A DNA stretch of 64,000 bases, taken from positions 11,208,694 through 11,272,693 of the forward strand of contig NC_089285.1 of NCBI RefSeq assembly GCF_963678975.1, in the 5' to 3' direction. The notes beneath the pieces are model-generated. The model worked only from the letters and a program-made list of their open reading frames with translations. It had not been told where the DNA came from and searched no databases. A program made the translations under genes and the position numbers. Below, piece by piece: positions 21,899 through 33,992 of the stretch; within the stretch, counting starts at the first letter, position 1, and each line of letters opens with the position of its first letter. The DNA is from Dysidea avara. Lineage: Eukaryota > Porifera > Demospongiae > Dictyoceratida > Dysideidae.

Positions 21899-22114
21899 AT
21901 GCAAGCAGATGACAAAGAGATGAATTCAGATGCTGGAACATTCTTTTGTCATTCTCTGGATAGTATGGACTTTGCTGTTTTCCTAGGTAAACCATCAGTT
22001 GTACCAAAAGACTATGACAAGGGACCTAGCAGAAACTTTCATGTCAAGTTGTCTAGTCTGAGTAGGGATGCGCCGATTTTGCCAGCAAAATATTTGGAAA
22101 AATATGTTGGTTAA
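21899..22114 (+). CDS. Small open frame, not recognised
   Basis: ATG start, 71 codons, acidic N-terminus and a segment KPSVVPKDYDKGPSRNFHVK. It may be a first exon or chance. No domain recognised. Confidence 0.2.
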   Translation: MQADDKEMNSDAGTFFCHSLDSMDFAVFLGKPSVVPKDYDKGPSRNFHVKLSSLSRDAPILPAKYLEKYVG

Positions 22115-22204
22115 AGCAAAAAGCAAAATGCTGGAAAAATAGGTGGGAAATTGGAAAAATGGGCACCAAGGAATGGCAGTTTAGCACATTTTGTATGAAA
22201 AAGA

Positions 22205-22336
22205 TCGAGATACTATAATAGAACAGTCACACATAGTATTAGGACAACATATGCTCATAGGAAATGGTGACTAAAGATACTCTAATAGAGCAGTCACTAT
22301 GTACGAAATATTCTAATAGAGCAGTCACACATGCTT
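22205..22336. repeat. Three copies of the TCTAATAGARCAGTCAC motif
   Basis: The same motif seen near the start of the window recurs here at about 55-60 bp spacing. Confidence 0.6.
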
Positions 22337-22493
22337 GTAAGCTTGAGATATTGCAATTAATTTTTACTGATGCTCAGCAAAATAGAAAAATTTCGAGCAA
22401 AATATTGAGCAAAATAGGTAAGAAATAAAAATTGCTGGAAAGAATAATATAGGACCTGTGCACTCACCCGGAACATAAACAGGCAATGGATCT

Positions 22494-22727
22494 TCATCTA
22501 ACGTTAACTTCTCTTCTTGTCTTTCTGAATAGCTGGGCACAGTGGTTTGTTTGGCTCTGGTCCAAACATCTTTGGTTGAACAATGATGCCATTAACTCTG
22601 TGAAGTTGTACCTTCTCCATATTTTCAGGCAGCATAACTTCATCTGTCGCACCAGAAATCTTAAGCAGACACAGAGTAGTTTCATTTTCTTCGACTTTGG
22701 TGTATGACATACCATGCCCAAGCCTGT
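22494..22727 (-). pseudogene. Exon fragment of a repetitive invertebrate protein
   Basis: After an acceptor-like TTTTAAACAG the frame reads LGHGMSYTKVEENET, then VNGIIVQPKMFGPEP, and closes at 22494. The LGxGxSYxxVxE pattern recalls uncharacterised proteins that accompany mobile elements in sponges and cnidarians. No enzymatic domain is visible. Confidence 0.35.
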
Positions 22728-22996
22728 TTAAAATTTTGTATTCAATACCACACCTCGTCACATATAATCTGATGCCATAGATTTATTGTAAGTAAATAAA
22801 TAAATAATATACATATTATGTAAATAAACTTCAACTGTAGTTTAAAAATTTTTTTGTCAGTACGACCTGACATTCATGACATTGCAGACATGATGAGGAC
22901 ACCATTTGTCAAGAAAATGTCAAGCATTCCAGCTATAATGGTGTATACTAGAACTCAGGTGTACTCAAATGTGCATATAGCTAGGTAGATGCTTAC

Positions 22997-23093
22997 CTCC
23001 ACAGCCGAACACAGCTAATAGATATGGCAACATAATTATTACTCTGGGATCATTATTTGTTGACAGTAATTCAAGCCAGATTATACCTAACAT
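22997..23093 (-). pseudogene. Integrase-like domain fragment
   Basis: The minus strand encodes IIWLELLSTNNDPRVI and AVFGCGG, ending at a strong donor (GTAAGC at 22996). WLxxxxTNNDP-x-V resembles the start of an integrase-core (rve-like) domain common in repetitive sponge and cnidarian proteins. Only about 32 residues survive. Confidence 0.4.
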
Positions 23094-23099
23094 AAGACA

Positions 23100-24200
23100 T
23101 GATATATATAAGAACCTTGCCATGCTCTTTCCTTATGTCACTATAATGGAAGAAGTTTGTGGCGGCAGGGAACTTCAATAGTCAGCCATACTTACAGTAC
23201 TTGAAATATATTAACGATTTAATGTATCGCACGTGTATAAAAATTATACAAACTGTACAGATATAATGAGCGTATATAAGGAGAAAAGAGTTGTAGTGAA
23301 GGCTAATGCAAACAGTCAGAGACCCGTAGTATTACTATTGACTAAAATAGTGCTCTAACAGCAAACGCATCTCTGTGTTTGCACATCTTTGAGAATTCCA
23401 CAGAAACCATGATCAAAAGAAGCGGAACATATGCATAAAACTCTAAAGTTAGGCAACTGTAAATTTACACCTACGTACGACAGATAAATGCAAAGGGTAA
23501 AACCTGTTAATCTTCGTCTTTTGACTACCTATCAATCAATTAATATACAAGTAACTCGGGAGTCCCTGTATGTCTTTCTGAATAAAATAGAGCATTCATT
23601 ACCTATTTTGCAAGATTAAGGTGCTACTCATCACATGAACATAATTAATATTTGACTCAACCCTGGTTTTCAATATGGTACATTCACTTAACACGCTAAT
23701 TAAGCTTCAAAAACGTAGCAGTCTTGTATGTAGACTACCCAACACACAGCTCTCGGCGTACGGCTCAGCTTTAATTAATCTGGGTCAAATCTAGGTCTGG
23801 ATTGCTATCCGGGTCACCAGGTCATCCGGGACAGCAATAGTTACCCAGTTTCAATGCTGTAATGCACCAATCAACGGTAAGCCTTAATACCCACCAGGAC
23901 TAATATTTGAGGATAAAATTAAGGATTTGACATTTTGTAAGCCCCAGTACTGGGTTTGCCCTATTAATCCCCATGTGTTAACAGGCAATTTACATCACAT
24001 GTACAAGCTTTGCTAGCACATCTAGCCTATATACTTATGAATTAAATCCCTGAGTCAAAAGCATCAGCACTAGGGGAAACTATATAATTTCCCTATTTAT
24101 TCCACACTGCGGGTTAGAATGACAGTTGTATATAAATTTCATTGTGCACTAAATATAGGTACCAAGGTAGTCATAAAATAATACCAAATACCTTCTGACT
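23100..24200. other. No supported gene
   Basis: AT-rich sequence without a recognisable exon or repeat structure beyond short direct repeats. Confidence 0.35.
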
Positions 24201-24203
24201 GTT

Positions 24204-24366
24204 AGCTTGTATTTCTGCTCTCGCCAAATAGCTCAATGTATAAGCATTCCAAAGAGTAGATATCTACAGCAGTGTCAATATACGACTTATCGAACATTTC
24301 TGGAAGCATATAAGGATACGTTTCCACCACATGTGTAGTTGCGGTTGTATGCAGATCATTCGTCAC
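24204..24366 (-). pseudogene. Protein kinase domain exon (activation loop to subdomain IX)
   Basis: After an acceptor-like CGTATAG the frame reads TTHVVETYPYMLPEMF and DTAVDIYSLECLYIELFGE before a TAA. This matches kinase subdomain VIII (GTxxYMxPE, with Glu for Gly) and IX (DVYSxGCLxxEL, with Glu for Gly in SLGC). Two conserved glycines replaced by Glu and a stop soon after suggest a pseudogene fragment. No other kinase exon was found nearby. Confidence 0.55.
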
Positions 24367-24377
24367 CTATACGATGG

Positions 24378-24745
24378 AGTAAAATATATATATATATATA
24401 TATACCTATATATGGATACTTAATATACACACATATATATGTATTAGTATTAGATTTACAGGTAAGGAGGCTCAAGGAGCCTGTAAAGCCTGATCTTTGC
24501 AAACATTATAGCCTATTAATAATTACAACATAAAAACTATACAGATTATACAACAAGAGTTAGCCAACTAATTAGTATTCATACAATATAAAGTAGACCA
24601 GCTACAGTCAAGTAAATTTTTAAAATCATTACGAGGTAGCATTAACTATGTGATGAGGTAGGTTATTCCAATCAGTAATGGCTCTCACAGTAAACAATGA
24701 AGATCTCACTGGTATATGGTTGTGGCTTATTTGACGAAATGTCCT
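24378..24745 (-). mobile_element. LINE 3' end with hairpin and TA microsatellite tail
   Basis: Minus-strand RTFRQISHNHIPVRSSL and FTVRAITDWNNLPHHI (24745-24632) match the C-terminus of non-LTR reverse transcriptases (WNxLP). The 3' UTR contains the stem GGCTCCTTGAGCC and runs into a TA microsatellite at 24384-24405. Confidence 0.65.
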
Positions 24746-25137
24746 GATTTTCTTTAGCAGAATAAAAATTTAGTAAATTGCTCAGACTCTGCAGTCCTTT
24801 GTAATTTATGAAGCATGCACTACAAAGGGTAACAACAGCGTAAAAATGGCATGTTTTGCATGGAGATAAGGTTACATCTACAATATAAACAAAAGCATTG
24901 TGAATTAGCTATGCAGGGTAAATTGAGAAATTTAGAAAACCGTCGATATCCGCATAATTTTCAAAATGTATTTAATTTGTTCTTTGTGTTCTACAGGGAC
25001 AGAAGAATGGACTAGCTAAGTTTCAGTTTCATAAGTTAAGCAGCGTAGGAAATACAGCACTAGACAGCCGGACGAGCAAATAAATTGATATGTGCAGAAG
25101 CTATCTAGAAAAGAATCTACAGGCGCTTACATAAACC

Positions 25138-25890
25138 ATCATAACTTACGGATACAACATCTTTGTGGCTCTGCCCACTGGTTACGGGAAATCAGTGATA
25201 TTTGATGTATTGCCTCTGGTTTTTAATTATATGCTTGGTAAGGGTGGTAAACTTTTACTAGCTGGCAAGCTTAATCATGCTATTTCAGGTGTCACTGATT
25301 GTATTGTGGTTGTTGTAACCCCACTGATATCGCTGATGATTGACCAGAGAGAGAAGTTTTCCCATAAGGGAATTGTGGTTGACTTTGTAGGCGATGCACA
25401 GAGGGATTAAGAGATAATTCAGAATGCGATTGGTGGGAAAATCCAGTTGCTGTACATTAGTTCCAAGAGCCTGATCAAGAACAGAATTTTCCATGACATG
25501 CTTCATTCTGATGTGTACAAAGAAAATTTGAAGGCAATAGTCGTTGATGAGGCCCATTGCATTAAAAAATGATAAGAACTAGTGTACACGAGATAAAAAA
25601 TTGCATCATTTTCTGGGACTTTCTCTACATTGGGGTGATGAATTTAGAAGAGCGTATTCTGAAATTGGAACTTTAAGAAGCATTATTCCACGTAATGTTA
25701 ACCTTTTAGCACTAACTGCTACAGCAACACAAGAGACTTTGGATGTCGTCACAGACAGGCTTTCACTTAAAGAACCATTGGCTTGCAACCAGACAGAGAT
25801 AACATTAAGTACTTGGTTAAGCCATGTCCAAGTGTGGGTGACATTTGTTCAGCCTTAGCTGATGAACTAGTGATATGACACCTGAAGAGT
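25138..25890 (+). pseudogene. RecQ-like helicase fragment
   Basis: ATP-dependent DNA helicase N-terminal half: motif I ALPTGYGKS (25168 on), motif Ia VVVVTPLISLMIDQ, motif II VVDEAHCI near 25541-25561, motif III LALTATATQET near 25710. Defects: TAA at 25408-25410, an insertion of about 60 bp after the DEAH box, and a frameshift near 25790 after which DRDNIKYLVKPC and DICSALADELV continue to a TGA. RecQ-like copies of this type are dispersed in sponge and cnidarian genomes and are probably mobile. The C-terminal helicase lobe is missing. Confidence 0.75.
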
Positions 25891-26232
25891 GTCCATCTTC
25901 TAGCATTGCACTGTCCATAAGCTGCATACACATGGCAAAAGTGATATGACTGTTGTACGATCTAATCTTTGAAAACTACGCCTAAAGTTCATGTCAATGT
26001 TGTCAATAGTTAAAGTATAACCATAATGGGGTGGTTTGATTGCTTGACAAGGGCCTGTAGGGACTCCGAGTTTATCTGCTTGATTACCTTGACCATATGA
26101 CTCATTTGAAACTGATGGGCTTAAAATTTCACTATTTCCACAATCAATTTCCCTGTGATCTTCAATTTGAACTCTCTTCCTGTCTACCTGTTTGGGTTCC
26201 ATTTGCATCGTATTCACCATGCTCTTCATCAC
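25890..26232 (-). pseudogene. Fragment of an uncharacterised repetitive protein
   Basis: Contains GYTLTIDNIDMNFRRSFQ followed by RLDRTT and, one base shifted, SYHFCHVYAAYG. The pattern DNID...R...RxDxxTxSxHxxHxYA recalls a repetitive protein family of invertebrate genomes without assigned function. Upstream residues are acidic and basic low complexity. Confidence 0.4.
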
Positions 26233-26658
26233 AAAATGTACCTTTTTTAGTTTTTAAGCACTGTACATGCCAAAGTAGCTAATTCCAACCCAACAAACTA
26301 TATATTTCTGAGATCGGCAATCAATACTCTATCCATTGAGCATATATAAAGCCCATTTTTTCAAAATTTAAAAATCAGGCTGGAATGTCTACCTATAGTT
26401 TTTAAATGCGTTTTATTACAAAAGTACTATTGTGCGTATATTGACGGTCTTCCAAAATTCGGTCATATTACATTTGTAATTCAATATAACTAGTAATATA
26501 TTACATACTACTTTTTACATAATCATCAAATTTCATACAAAAATTAATAAAACTGCAGATCAAGTAATATAAATAGCTGTTACAACCAGCATGTCAATCT
26601 CTAAATGTCCAGAAAGTCTTTATTATATTGCATTAGCAACAGCTTTTCAAATCTTGAA

Positions 26659-28480
26659 TCAGTCAGCCTGATTCGCTTTGGTATAAGCACTGCACCTCCC
26701 TCCTAAACTGAAAAGTCTTTCAACTGGAGCACTCGAAGGTAACACAGTATTGTACATAAGAAACAGTTTCCTTATGGCTGGGTACTTGTAAAGGAATTCA
26801 ATGCTTTTGGCACTCTTCAAATATTCATTTGCCTCTTCTTCAATGCAGTTGGCTTGTGAGCTCCCTTCATCATCATTAAAATCATAAAATGAATCCTCTT
26901 TCTTGTTCCTTGATCTTTGCAATCTTTCTTGACTTTGTGGTGTAACCTCTACTTCATCATCAGTCTGCTCTTCCATTTCATGTAAAAGCATTTGCTTGTA
27001 TTCATCTTTCAAGTTTTAGATTCTACCCACTTCTGTTTAAATTTGGGCAAAACTACTGCAGCTAAAACAGGATCTTCACTTTCAAAAAACACTTGGAAAC
27101 GATGTTTAATTGCATTTTCTATGTAACAAGCCCCATGGCCGCAGATGATAGGTTAGGTTTTACTGCTTTAATCTTCTTGATTATGGCTTTCAAAGTTGGT
27201 AGCAGTGTGCCAAAGTAGCAGTTGTCCTCACCCTGTAATATATCTAGGCCCTTAGTAAGTGGCTTGAGCACATCACAGTATTCCTTCAAAAAAGTTAATT
27301 TCTTTGTCATTGAAGCAACGTAGTCCCATTCCGGTACACAATTTGTTTAGCTCAGTAGAGGAATTTTCGGTGATCCATACCACAGCATCGTAACATGAAT
27401 TCCAACTTGTAGGAGTGGGCACCATTAGCTTTCTTTTAGCTACCTCCTCTACTTTGTCAGCAGCAACTGTAGATCTGCTTGCTTTGTTCTGTAATGCCAC
27501 ACTCTTGTCAAAGGAACTTTGGTACACACTTCTTGATAATGAAGATGATGACAATTATTTATCAACATATGTGCTAGCAATCAGGTTTAATGTGTGGACA
27601 GCACATCTCTAATGTGGTGGAAGCTCATAATGCACCTGTGTGAGGTCCTCTGTGCTTCCATCATCAACTCAAAAACAAATTCATCCTCTTCTGCATTTTC
27701 TGAATGTTCTGGTATAGCAACCTCAGTAGACTCTGGTGGTGAGATTGAATACAATGAGAACACTTTTACAAAGTTAGAGCCATTGTTGGTAATTGTACCA
27801 ACCACTTTTCCACTCAACCCATAGCTTGCATGAATGTGCTCTATTTTTGAAGCCATAACATCATAGGTGTGGCGCCTGGTTATTCTAACACAAGCAATTG
27901 CAGCTTTGCATCGCTTCAAGGTATCTTTGTCAATCCAGTGAACAGTCATTCCCAAGTAACTGCGATGGTGGACTGTCCACACATCAGCTGTTGTTGAAAC
28001 TCCATTAACTGCTTCCAGTACCTCTTTCACCTTCTTGACCATCATATCATAAATCTTTTTCAAAAGTTGGGTAAACGACTTTCGATCTGGCAACTGATAA
28101 GGGCAGACGCTGCCAATCAGTTTACAAAATGCAGGGGATGCAACTGTGGTCAGTGGCTGCAACATATTTAGCAAGTGCATTACATAATTTTGTAGAAGAA
28201 ATATCTTTCAACATTGATGGTAACGTGCACTGCCTCTTCAGTGGCTGATTATCACTGTCACCATCATTATCAGCCATTGGCCAATTATCTTTTCTCTTTG
28301 CTCCTTCAACTTGCTTTGACTCCAGCTTTACATTTTTATGAACATTCTCCAAATGCTTTATTTAAGTTGGAGGTAGTGTTCTGAGCAAATGAGAGGGTCT
28401 TGTTTCCGATACTTAACTTACAACGAACTCTGATATTCTTTTTACTTTCCTCCACTATCACGAAATGTGACCCAATTTCG
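26659..28480 (-). pseudogene. hAT transposase with BED zinc finger, frameshifted
   Basis: Cut-and-paste transposase of the hAT superfamily. The N-terminal BED finger lies around 28460-28340 (RVRCKLS, then TTSNL and HLENVH, separated by a frameshift). 28180-27587 carries SVCPYQLPDRKSFTQLL, STTADVWTVHHRSYLGMTVH (the hAT D-x-W motif) and GTITNNGSNFVKVF. 27554-27119 contains PTPTSWNSCYDAV. The C-terminal dimerisation segment (27012-26659) ends with [20 protein letters not shown] and VERLFSLGG. At least four frame changes separate the parts. Order and spacing match ZBED-like hAT proteins. Terminal repeats were not found. Confidence 0.85.
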
Positions 28481-28740
28481 GAAAATCACCTGTATGGGCA
28501 CAAATGAAAATGTTCAGGAGAAGCATTTGAAAAAAAACCATTAATTAAAAAAAGTGATTTTATTGCATTAACATATAGCTATATCACACCTTTTACGATG
28601 CAAAGGATAGCTGTGCTATTACACTTCTTCTTCGAGTTACAGAGACTTTTAATTAGTGCTGTCAGAATCTATTCCATGTGTTACACGGAATCGCTAACAA
28701 ACTGTCCGATTTGTTCTTCTTGGTGGTAAAAGTAGCTGTA

Positions 28741-30770
28741 ATGGCGGCGACGAAATCGTCTGGGAAAGGAGGACAAAAGCTTTTAGCTGTGCTAAAAATT
28801 CTATAGCTGGCAATGGGTTGTCTCTTCCATCTGAAGACCTTCATCAGTTTGAGGCACTTATTGATGACTACTTTGATGACAACAGCGGAAGCGAATCGGA
28901 AGTGAATGGGCGGAGGAAAAGGTAAATTCCTGGCAGTATTTCATTACATGGTTTATTTAAAATACAATAGAATACAGTGCAAAGTATTACTGATGATTAT
29001 GTTGAGGAACATGAAGTAGATGGCTATGATAGTGACGGTATAACACTATAAGAGACGTGCATACAGTGTGTATTAAAATTATAATGAAACTTTTAATGTA
29101 GCAAGTTTATTTTGAAGAATCCGTTGATACCTTTATGCCTACACCATCAGAGGTGCGGACTTCTGTTGTGTGCCGTAAGAGTAGCATCAGGCAGCCACCA
29201 TTACAGCCACGGCCACAGGCTAGAGGACAATCTGTTGAGCCCACTGAACACAACATTGTTCAAGAGTCCGTCTTGATCATTCAATACTTGAACAGTATTA
29301 CTGTAAGGAGCCATCTCTTCTCAGCCATTTGTCATCTGATGAGCATGTTCAGGTAGAGATGCACTGCCTTCTGGCACAATCATGATATTCTTTTTTGTCA
29401 ATCAACAGGCTCCATTTACGAGTGATCAGATGGACACTGATGTAGCTGCTAGTGATGGAGAAGTACAAGAGCACAACATCTCCATAGCAAACAACATCAC
29501 AGCAGAGAGCAACACAGAAAAGCAAACAAATGCGACACAGACATCCACTGAAAACTGATCATGAATTATGTGTCGAGTTTTATGAGAATACCTGTGGATG
29601 TTCGAAGGCTGACGGCAAGCCATGCAGCACGCTGTTTCACCATTATGAGGAATTGCGTGCCCAGTCCTACATCATGACACACAATGAACTTGATCTTGCA
29701 TTGAAGAATCCCTCATGACAACGATGCACAACCAGGACACTGTACTCGTAGTAGGCACAAATCTGTGAAGAGACAACATGTGACATCTTGTTTCATGCAT
29801 CATGGCTATAGTGTATGTATGGCAACTTTTGGTTTCCTCTATGGTGTTGGAGAGAGTAAGCTTAAAGCAATTAAAAAGCATTATCTACAAATTGGAATGG
29901 AGCAACGCATTCATAAAAACACAAAAAGGCTTCCACCTAAGGCAACATCTTGGGAGGATAATGTAAACATTCCTAAAGTTCATGGAAAATTATGCAGAGG
30001 CCAATGCTACGCTATTACCTGGAAAAATCCCAGGATACAAGCGTGACGACCTGAAGCTCCTTCCATGTGACTTGACTGAGAAGGTTAGCAATTATATCAG
30101 CTATAACACAATGGAAATATTACAGTATAATGTAGAACACAAAGTTCAATGTTACATGACCTTGATTACTTCAAAACTGCAGATAGTGAACAAGTTGGAA
30201 TTCCTTTCAATATGGTACAATAGACAGGAATATCAGAAACCAAGCATTCTTTCACATAATAGAAAATTGTTACATGTCCTTTGCTATTTACTAAAGTACA
30301 CAATAAGCAACTTCATCAACAGTGAAAACTCCACTGAACGGATGGGAACACTTTTAAACCAAATAATAAATCAACACAGCTATTTAACAACAAACTTTGT
30401 ACATACCCTCACTTTATTAGGAGATATGGAGAGTTTACAAGGTGTCATGTGAACAGACTGAATCTCATTACATCGACTATCCCACCTTTTGCTCATACTG
30501 GAGACAGCTGCTGCCGCACATATTAATCACGAAGCCCCTTACAGATCTCTGCTGGCAATGTCAGCAAAATAGCACAATGATCATTAAGTCCGTGAACAGG
30601 TCTGCTGAAGAGAAATCACAGGTATAAAATTAATAATCATGTATGTTTTACTTACCATTCAATTCCCTTTAGGAATTAAGTTGGCAGAAAAACACCTTAA
30701 CAAACACGTTAACTTAGTGAAGCAAGAGAGGGCTCACTATCGACAGTGCTGCAAGAAAGCAGTGACAACC
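28741..30770 (+). pseudogene. Multi-exon transposon gene, C-terminus missing
   Basis: The ATG at 28741 opens an acidic N-terminus (ALIDDYFDDNSGSESEVNG). Exons with GT-AG borders: 28741-28921, 28985-29037, 29102-29302, 29409 onward. The conserved part includes CGCSKADGKPCSTLF (29600), a region with GESKLKAIKKHY, LLPGKIPGYKRDDLKLLP (about 30010), then after an insert of about 350 bp YPTFCSYWRQLLPHILITKP, DLCWQCQQNS and a final exon IKLAEKHLNKHVNLVKQERA. Several frameshifts. The layout matches a repetitive sponge/cnidarian protein family in which a DDE-like C-terminal domain should follow; here the match stops near 30770. Unclassified. Confidence 0.5.
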
Positions 30771-30929
30771 TGAAAGCATTGTATCTCACTTGTAGTAGCT
30801 TGTTCACAATGGATTATCGCCCAGCTCTTCCTTTTCCGTGATCCGTACTCTACCATTGTTCCGGGTGATTGCGATCTCTTGCTGTCTTCTCTCAGTGTTA
30901 CGCTTGGTGCTTGAATGATTTATGAACCT

Positions 30930-31145
30930 GTTAGATAGCTACTTTTTGCAAAGTAACGCATTAGCTAGCTACTCCGTTACCACTTTTCGAAAGTAATATT
31001 ATTACAGCAAGGTGTTTCTTACGTAACACGTTACTTTAGCGAAGATAACTTCTGCTACATATTAGTTCTTAATTGGCATGTAACGCATTATATTACTTTG
31101 TTACGTGAAAAATAATATTATTACAGCGTTACCCCCATCTCTGAC
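30930..31145. repeat. GTAACG-rich imperfect palindromic repeat
   Basis: Repeated variants of AAAGTAACGCATTA and AAGTAATATTATTACAGC in both orientations, ending at TTACCCCCATCTCTGACTAC. This is probably a MITE or satellite-like element. Confidence 0.55.
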
Positions 31146-32160
31146 TACAGCTTGTTTTAGACTTTATCCAGAACTTCAGCATCTCCTCTGTTGGTGGCAC
31201 ATAGAAAGGTACTGTAAGTAATAAATTATTGAACTGCAATATACATGAGAATCTCAGCACAAATACACAAATGCATAACCAAATCACATTGTGTTAATGA
31301 ATGACACATCACATACCACATTCACATACATACACTTCCACACAATGGTTGAAGAATGTGGTATAGTTACTTACTGAGACTGCAAGGTCCAGTTTCTTTA
31401 AAATGTATAGTTTTTTGAGAGCATGCCCTCAGACCCCCCTAGAGGGCTCATGCTCCGCATTTCACTGAGTGCGCAAGCACACTGCGGTGACTCCACTGTG
31501 TCACCCTTTTCAAATCACCGGAAACCACTCAGCTAAATCTCTAGAATCGCCCCTGTCAGAGTCTAAATGATGCTGCTGCAATTGCTGGCGACCATTATAA
31601 TCATTCAAGTGTTGTTGAATCTGATTCCAGTAATGGAACATCATCTATATGCAGATTGTAACACAGAAAAATGAATAGAACTGTACTGCAGGTACAAACT
31701 CAATGCATAGAGTACTGTATGTACAAAGCCTATACATGACTTGGATACAAGGTAATAAAAAGATATAAGGAGGAAGGGGACAAACATAACAATAACTTTA
31801 TAACATACTGTACTGGCAAACATAACATCATATTTCAAATGCTAACCAGACCATTATATGTAAAGGTTATTGGATATGCAAGTATATTATGAGTTAATGC
31901 CTACTAGTTTTGATGTCTGCACCTACCAAAGTGAAACAGGACATTCTATCTATTGATCAATCATGAGCTAAAAATTTTCATCAGGAGGAGGTTGGACACA
32001 CATCATCAAAAATATCAACCCATTTAATCCTGACATCTTAAACTATATGATTTTCAATAATATCAGTTGTGATAATTATACATTTCTACGTTATATTCAC
32101 CTTGTGCATATAAGCAGCATTCAATATAAAATACAAACTTTTCATCATCCCCTCCTGCCT
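31146..32160. other. Gene-poor stretch with one hairpin
   Basis: At 31419-31456 GAGCATGCCCTC pairs with GAGGGCTCATGCTC across AGACCCCCCTA. No exon is supported. Confidence 0.4.
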
Positions 32161-32194
32161 CAATAAATTGAACCGCCTCGACATAATTTTTTAT

Positions 32195-32478
32195 TTAAAG
32201 ATATTCAAAGGATGGTATGGTTATACTATACCAGATGAAAGTTCGTTAGTTGACATTTATGTTGAGCACAACTCCGGGTCAATAGACCATAGTTTCGCTA
32301 TTCCTGACGAGTATCACAGCACAGGAACTTGTGAAAGCAAATTTGGCTTGCAGCAATCCCATAGAGATATCATATTATTCTTCTGGAAATGATGCGATAT
32401 ACTACTTCTATGGAACTGAAGATGATATAGTTAGTCCAACTCTAGTTACAAAATCGACTGTAACTCACACTGTGTAAA
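32195..32478 (+). CDS. Possible coding block, product not recognised
   Basis: The frame from about 32195 encodes GWYGYTIPDESSLVDIYVEH and IDHSFAIPDEYHSTGTCES; after an acceptor-like TTTGGCTTGCAG or a frameshift near 32353 it continues SYYSSGNDAIYYFYGTEDD and ends VTHTV with TAA. Protein-like composition rich in Tyr, Ser and Asp, no known domain. It may be the last exon(s) of a host gene. Confidence 0.35.
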
Positions 32479-32479
32479 T

Positions 32480-33990
32480 ATTTTTAAATACAATGTTCAC
32501 TGATAAAAGACTGTTGATTGATTGACCTTTCCAGTGATCCCTAAATTATGGGATATCTACTTAACTATGGTTCAAATATAATTTATTGAAAACTTTAATC
32601 CTTTATATTTCAAAAAAGGCTGCTTGAAATTCTTTGAATTTTTTTTTGTGAATGATGATTGGGTCATGGTCTATGATTGATAAATTTTTTGTGATGGAAC
32701 CACAATGGGCTCAGAGATATAATGAATTATGTTGTGGTGTGTAGTGGAATTATTGCTGTATGGGAGTGTACACCTCCAATAGCCAGGCCATGCCAAGTTT
32801 GTCTTACAGAGTGAAGGTGTCTAGGTACAGTGCAACCTGTATTGGTGACCACCTGTGTGAAAGGCCACCTATGTGCTGCAGGACATTAATGTGTAGCATC
32901 AACCCATTCTATCAAATCCAAAAATGGTCCTTATTGGAAGGTGGACTTTAAATGAGATCAGCATGTATTCATAAACATGTGAATGCTGTACCATCTCTTC
33001 AGAAATACCTTATTTATTAAGTCAAATCCCACCATATTGCACTTACATATGCAGCTCCACTCCACACTATTTAAGTTACCCTACATGGTTGCATAGATGC
33101 AACAGACCTCCTCAAAAAGGATACCCAGGCTGTATAGCCACTTGAATCAAAGAAGTCTGTGGTTTCTAAAAAATGAACACTTTCAATGGGTCCAGGGGAA
33201 TAGAAGAGTCACACTGTATGCAGTAGATGCACTACTTGTACCAAGAGTCTTTTTTTATATTATTAACACTTGCTTGCACCGAAATGTGTGACTAATAGTA
33301 CTGCCATTACTAATTGAATTTCAAAGTATTTTGCAATTACACTTTGAAAATCAGTACAGGCAAATGTTTAATACGCATGAAAATGTGATCAACATGTTTA
33401 CCTATTGTGTGAGTGTGTACATTAATTTTTGTCTTGATCTTCAAAGTGGTCATAACTATAAAGTAATTTAAAATTTTATTTTACATATTGAGGTGCTAGT
33501 AATGCATTTATATGGTAAAAACCCTTCCATTCCTAGAACTATAATAAAGTGGTCATATTACATGGGCCACAGAAAGTATCTTGGTTCAAAGGTATGTGCA
33601 CCACTAGAGTGGGAGTGGACGTGACTAAAACGTGGAACGGACTGGAAAACGGACTCGCAAATGGACTGGAAAGCTCATCGCCATTGTATTGCTCTAGCGA
33701 CCAGAACTTATTAAACACGGTAAACAAAAGACTGTAGGTTCTCTGAGCACTACTGGTCAAGCGTAGCTAGCTGCCACACTTAATAAAACACTAAACTTGT
33801 ATTGATAATTGTACACTTGGACAATTTATAACTCACTATTTCCATTTCCTTGTGACGATGTAAACTCACAATTTGGCCACTGGTGCATCTACACTCGTAC
33901 CTACAGTACAGTGGAGTAATTCCAATTAAAGAACAGTAGAGTTCCCTATGCATGAGCACAAGTGATACCTGGAGTCGCCTTGTGTTACTG
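32480..33990. other. No supported gene; repeat shared with 39.9 kb
   Basis: At about 33605-33680 the sequence TGGGAGTGGACGTGACTAAA and repeated CGGACTGGAAA units match, inverted, 39935-39990. Confidence 0.45.
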
Positions 33991-33992
33991 AT

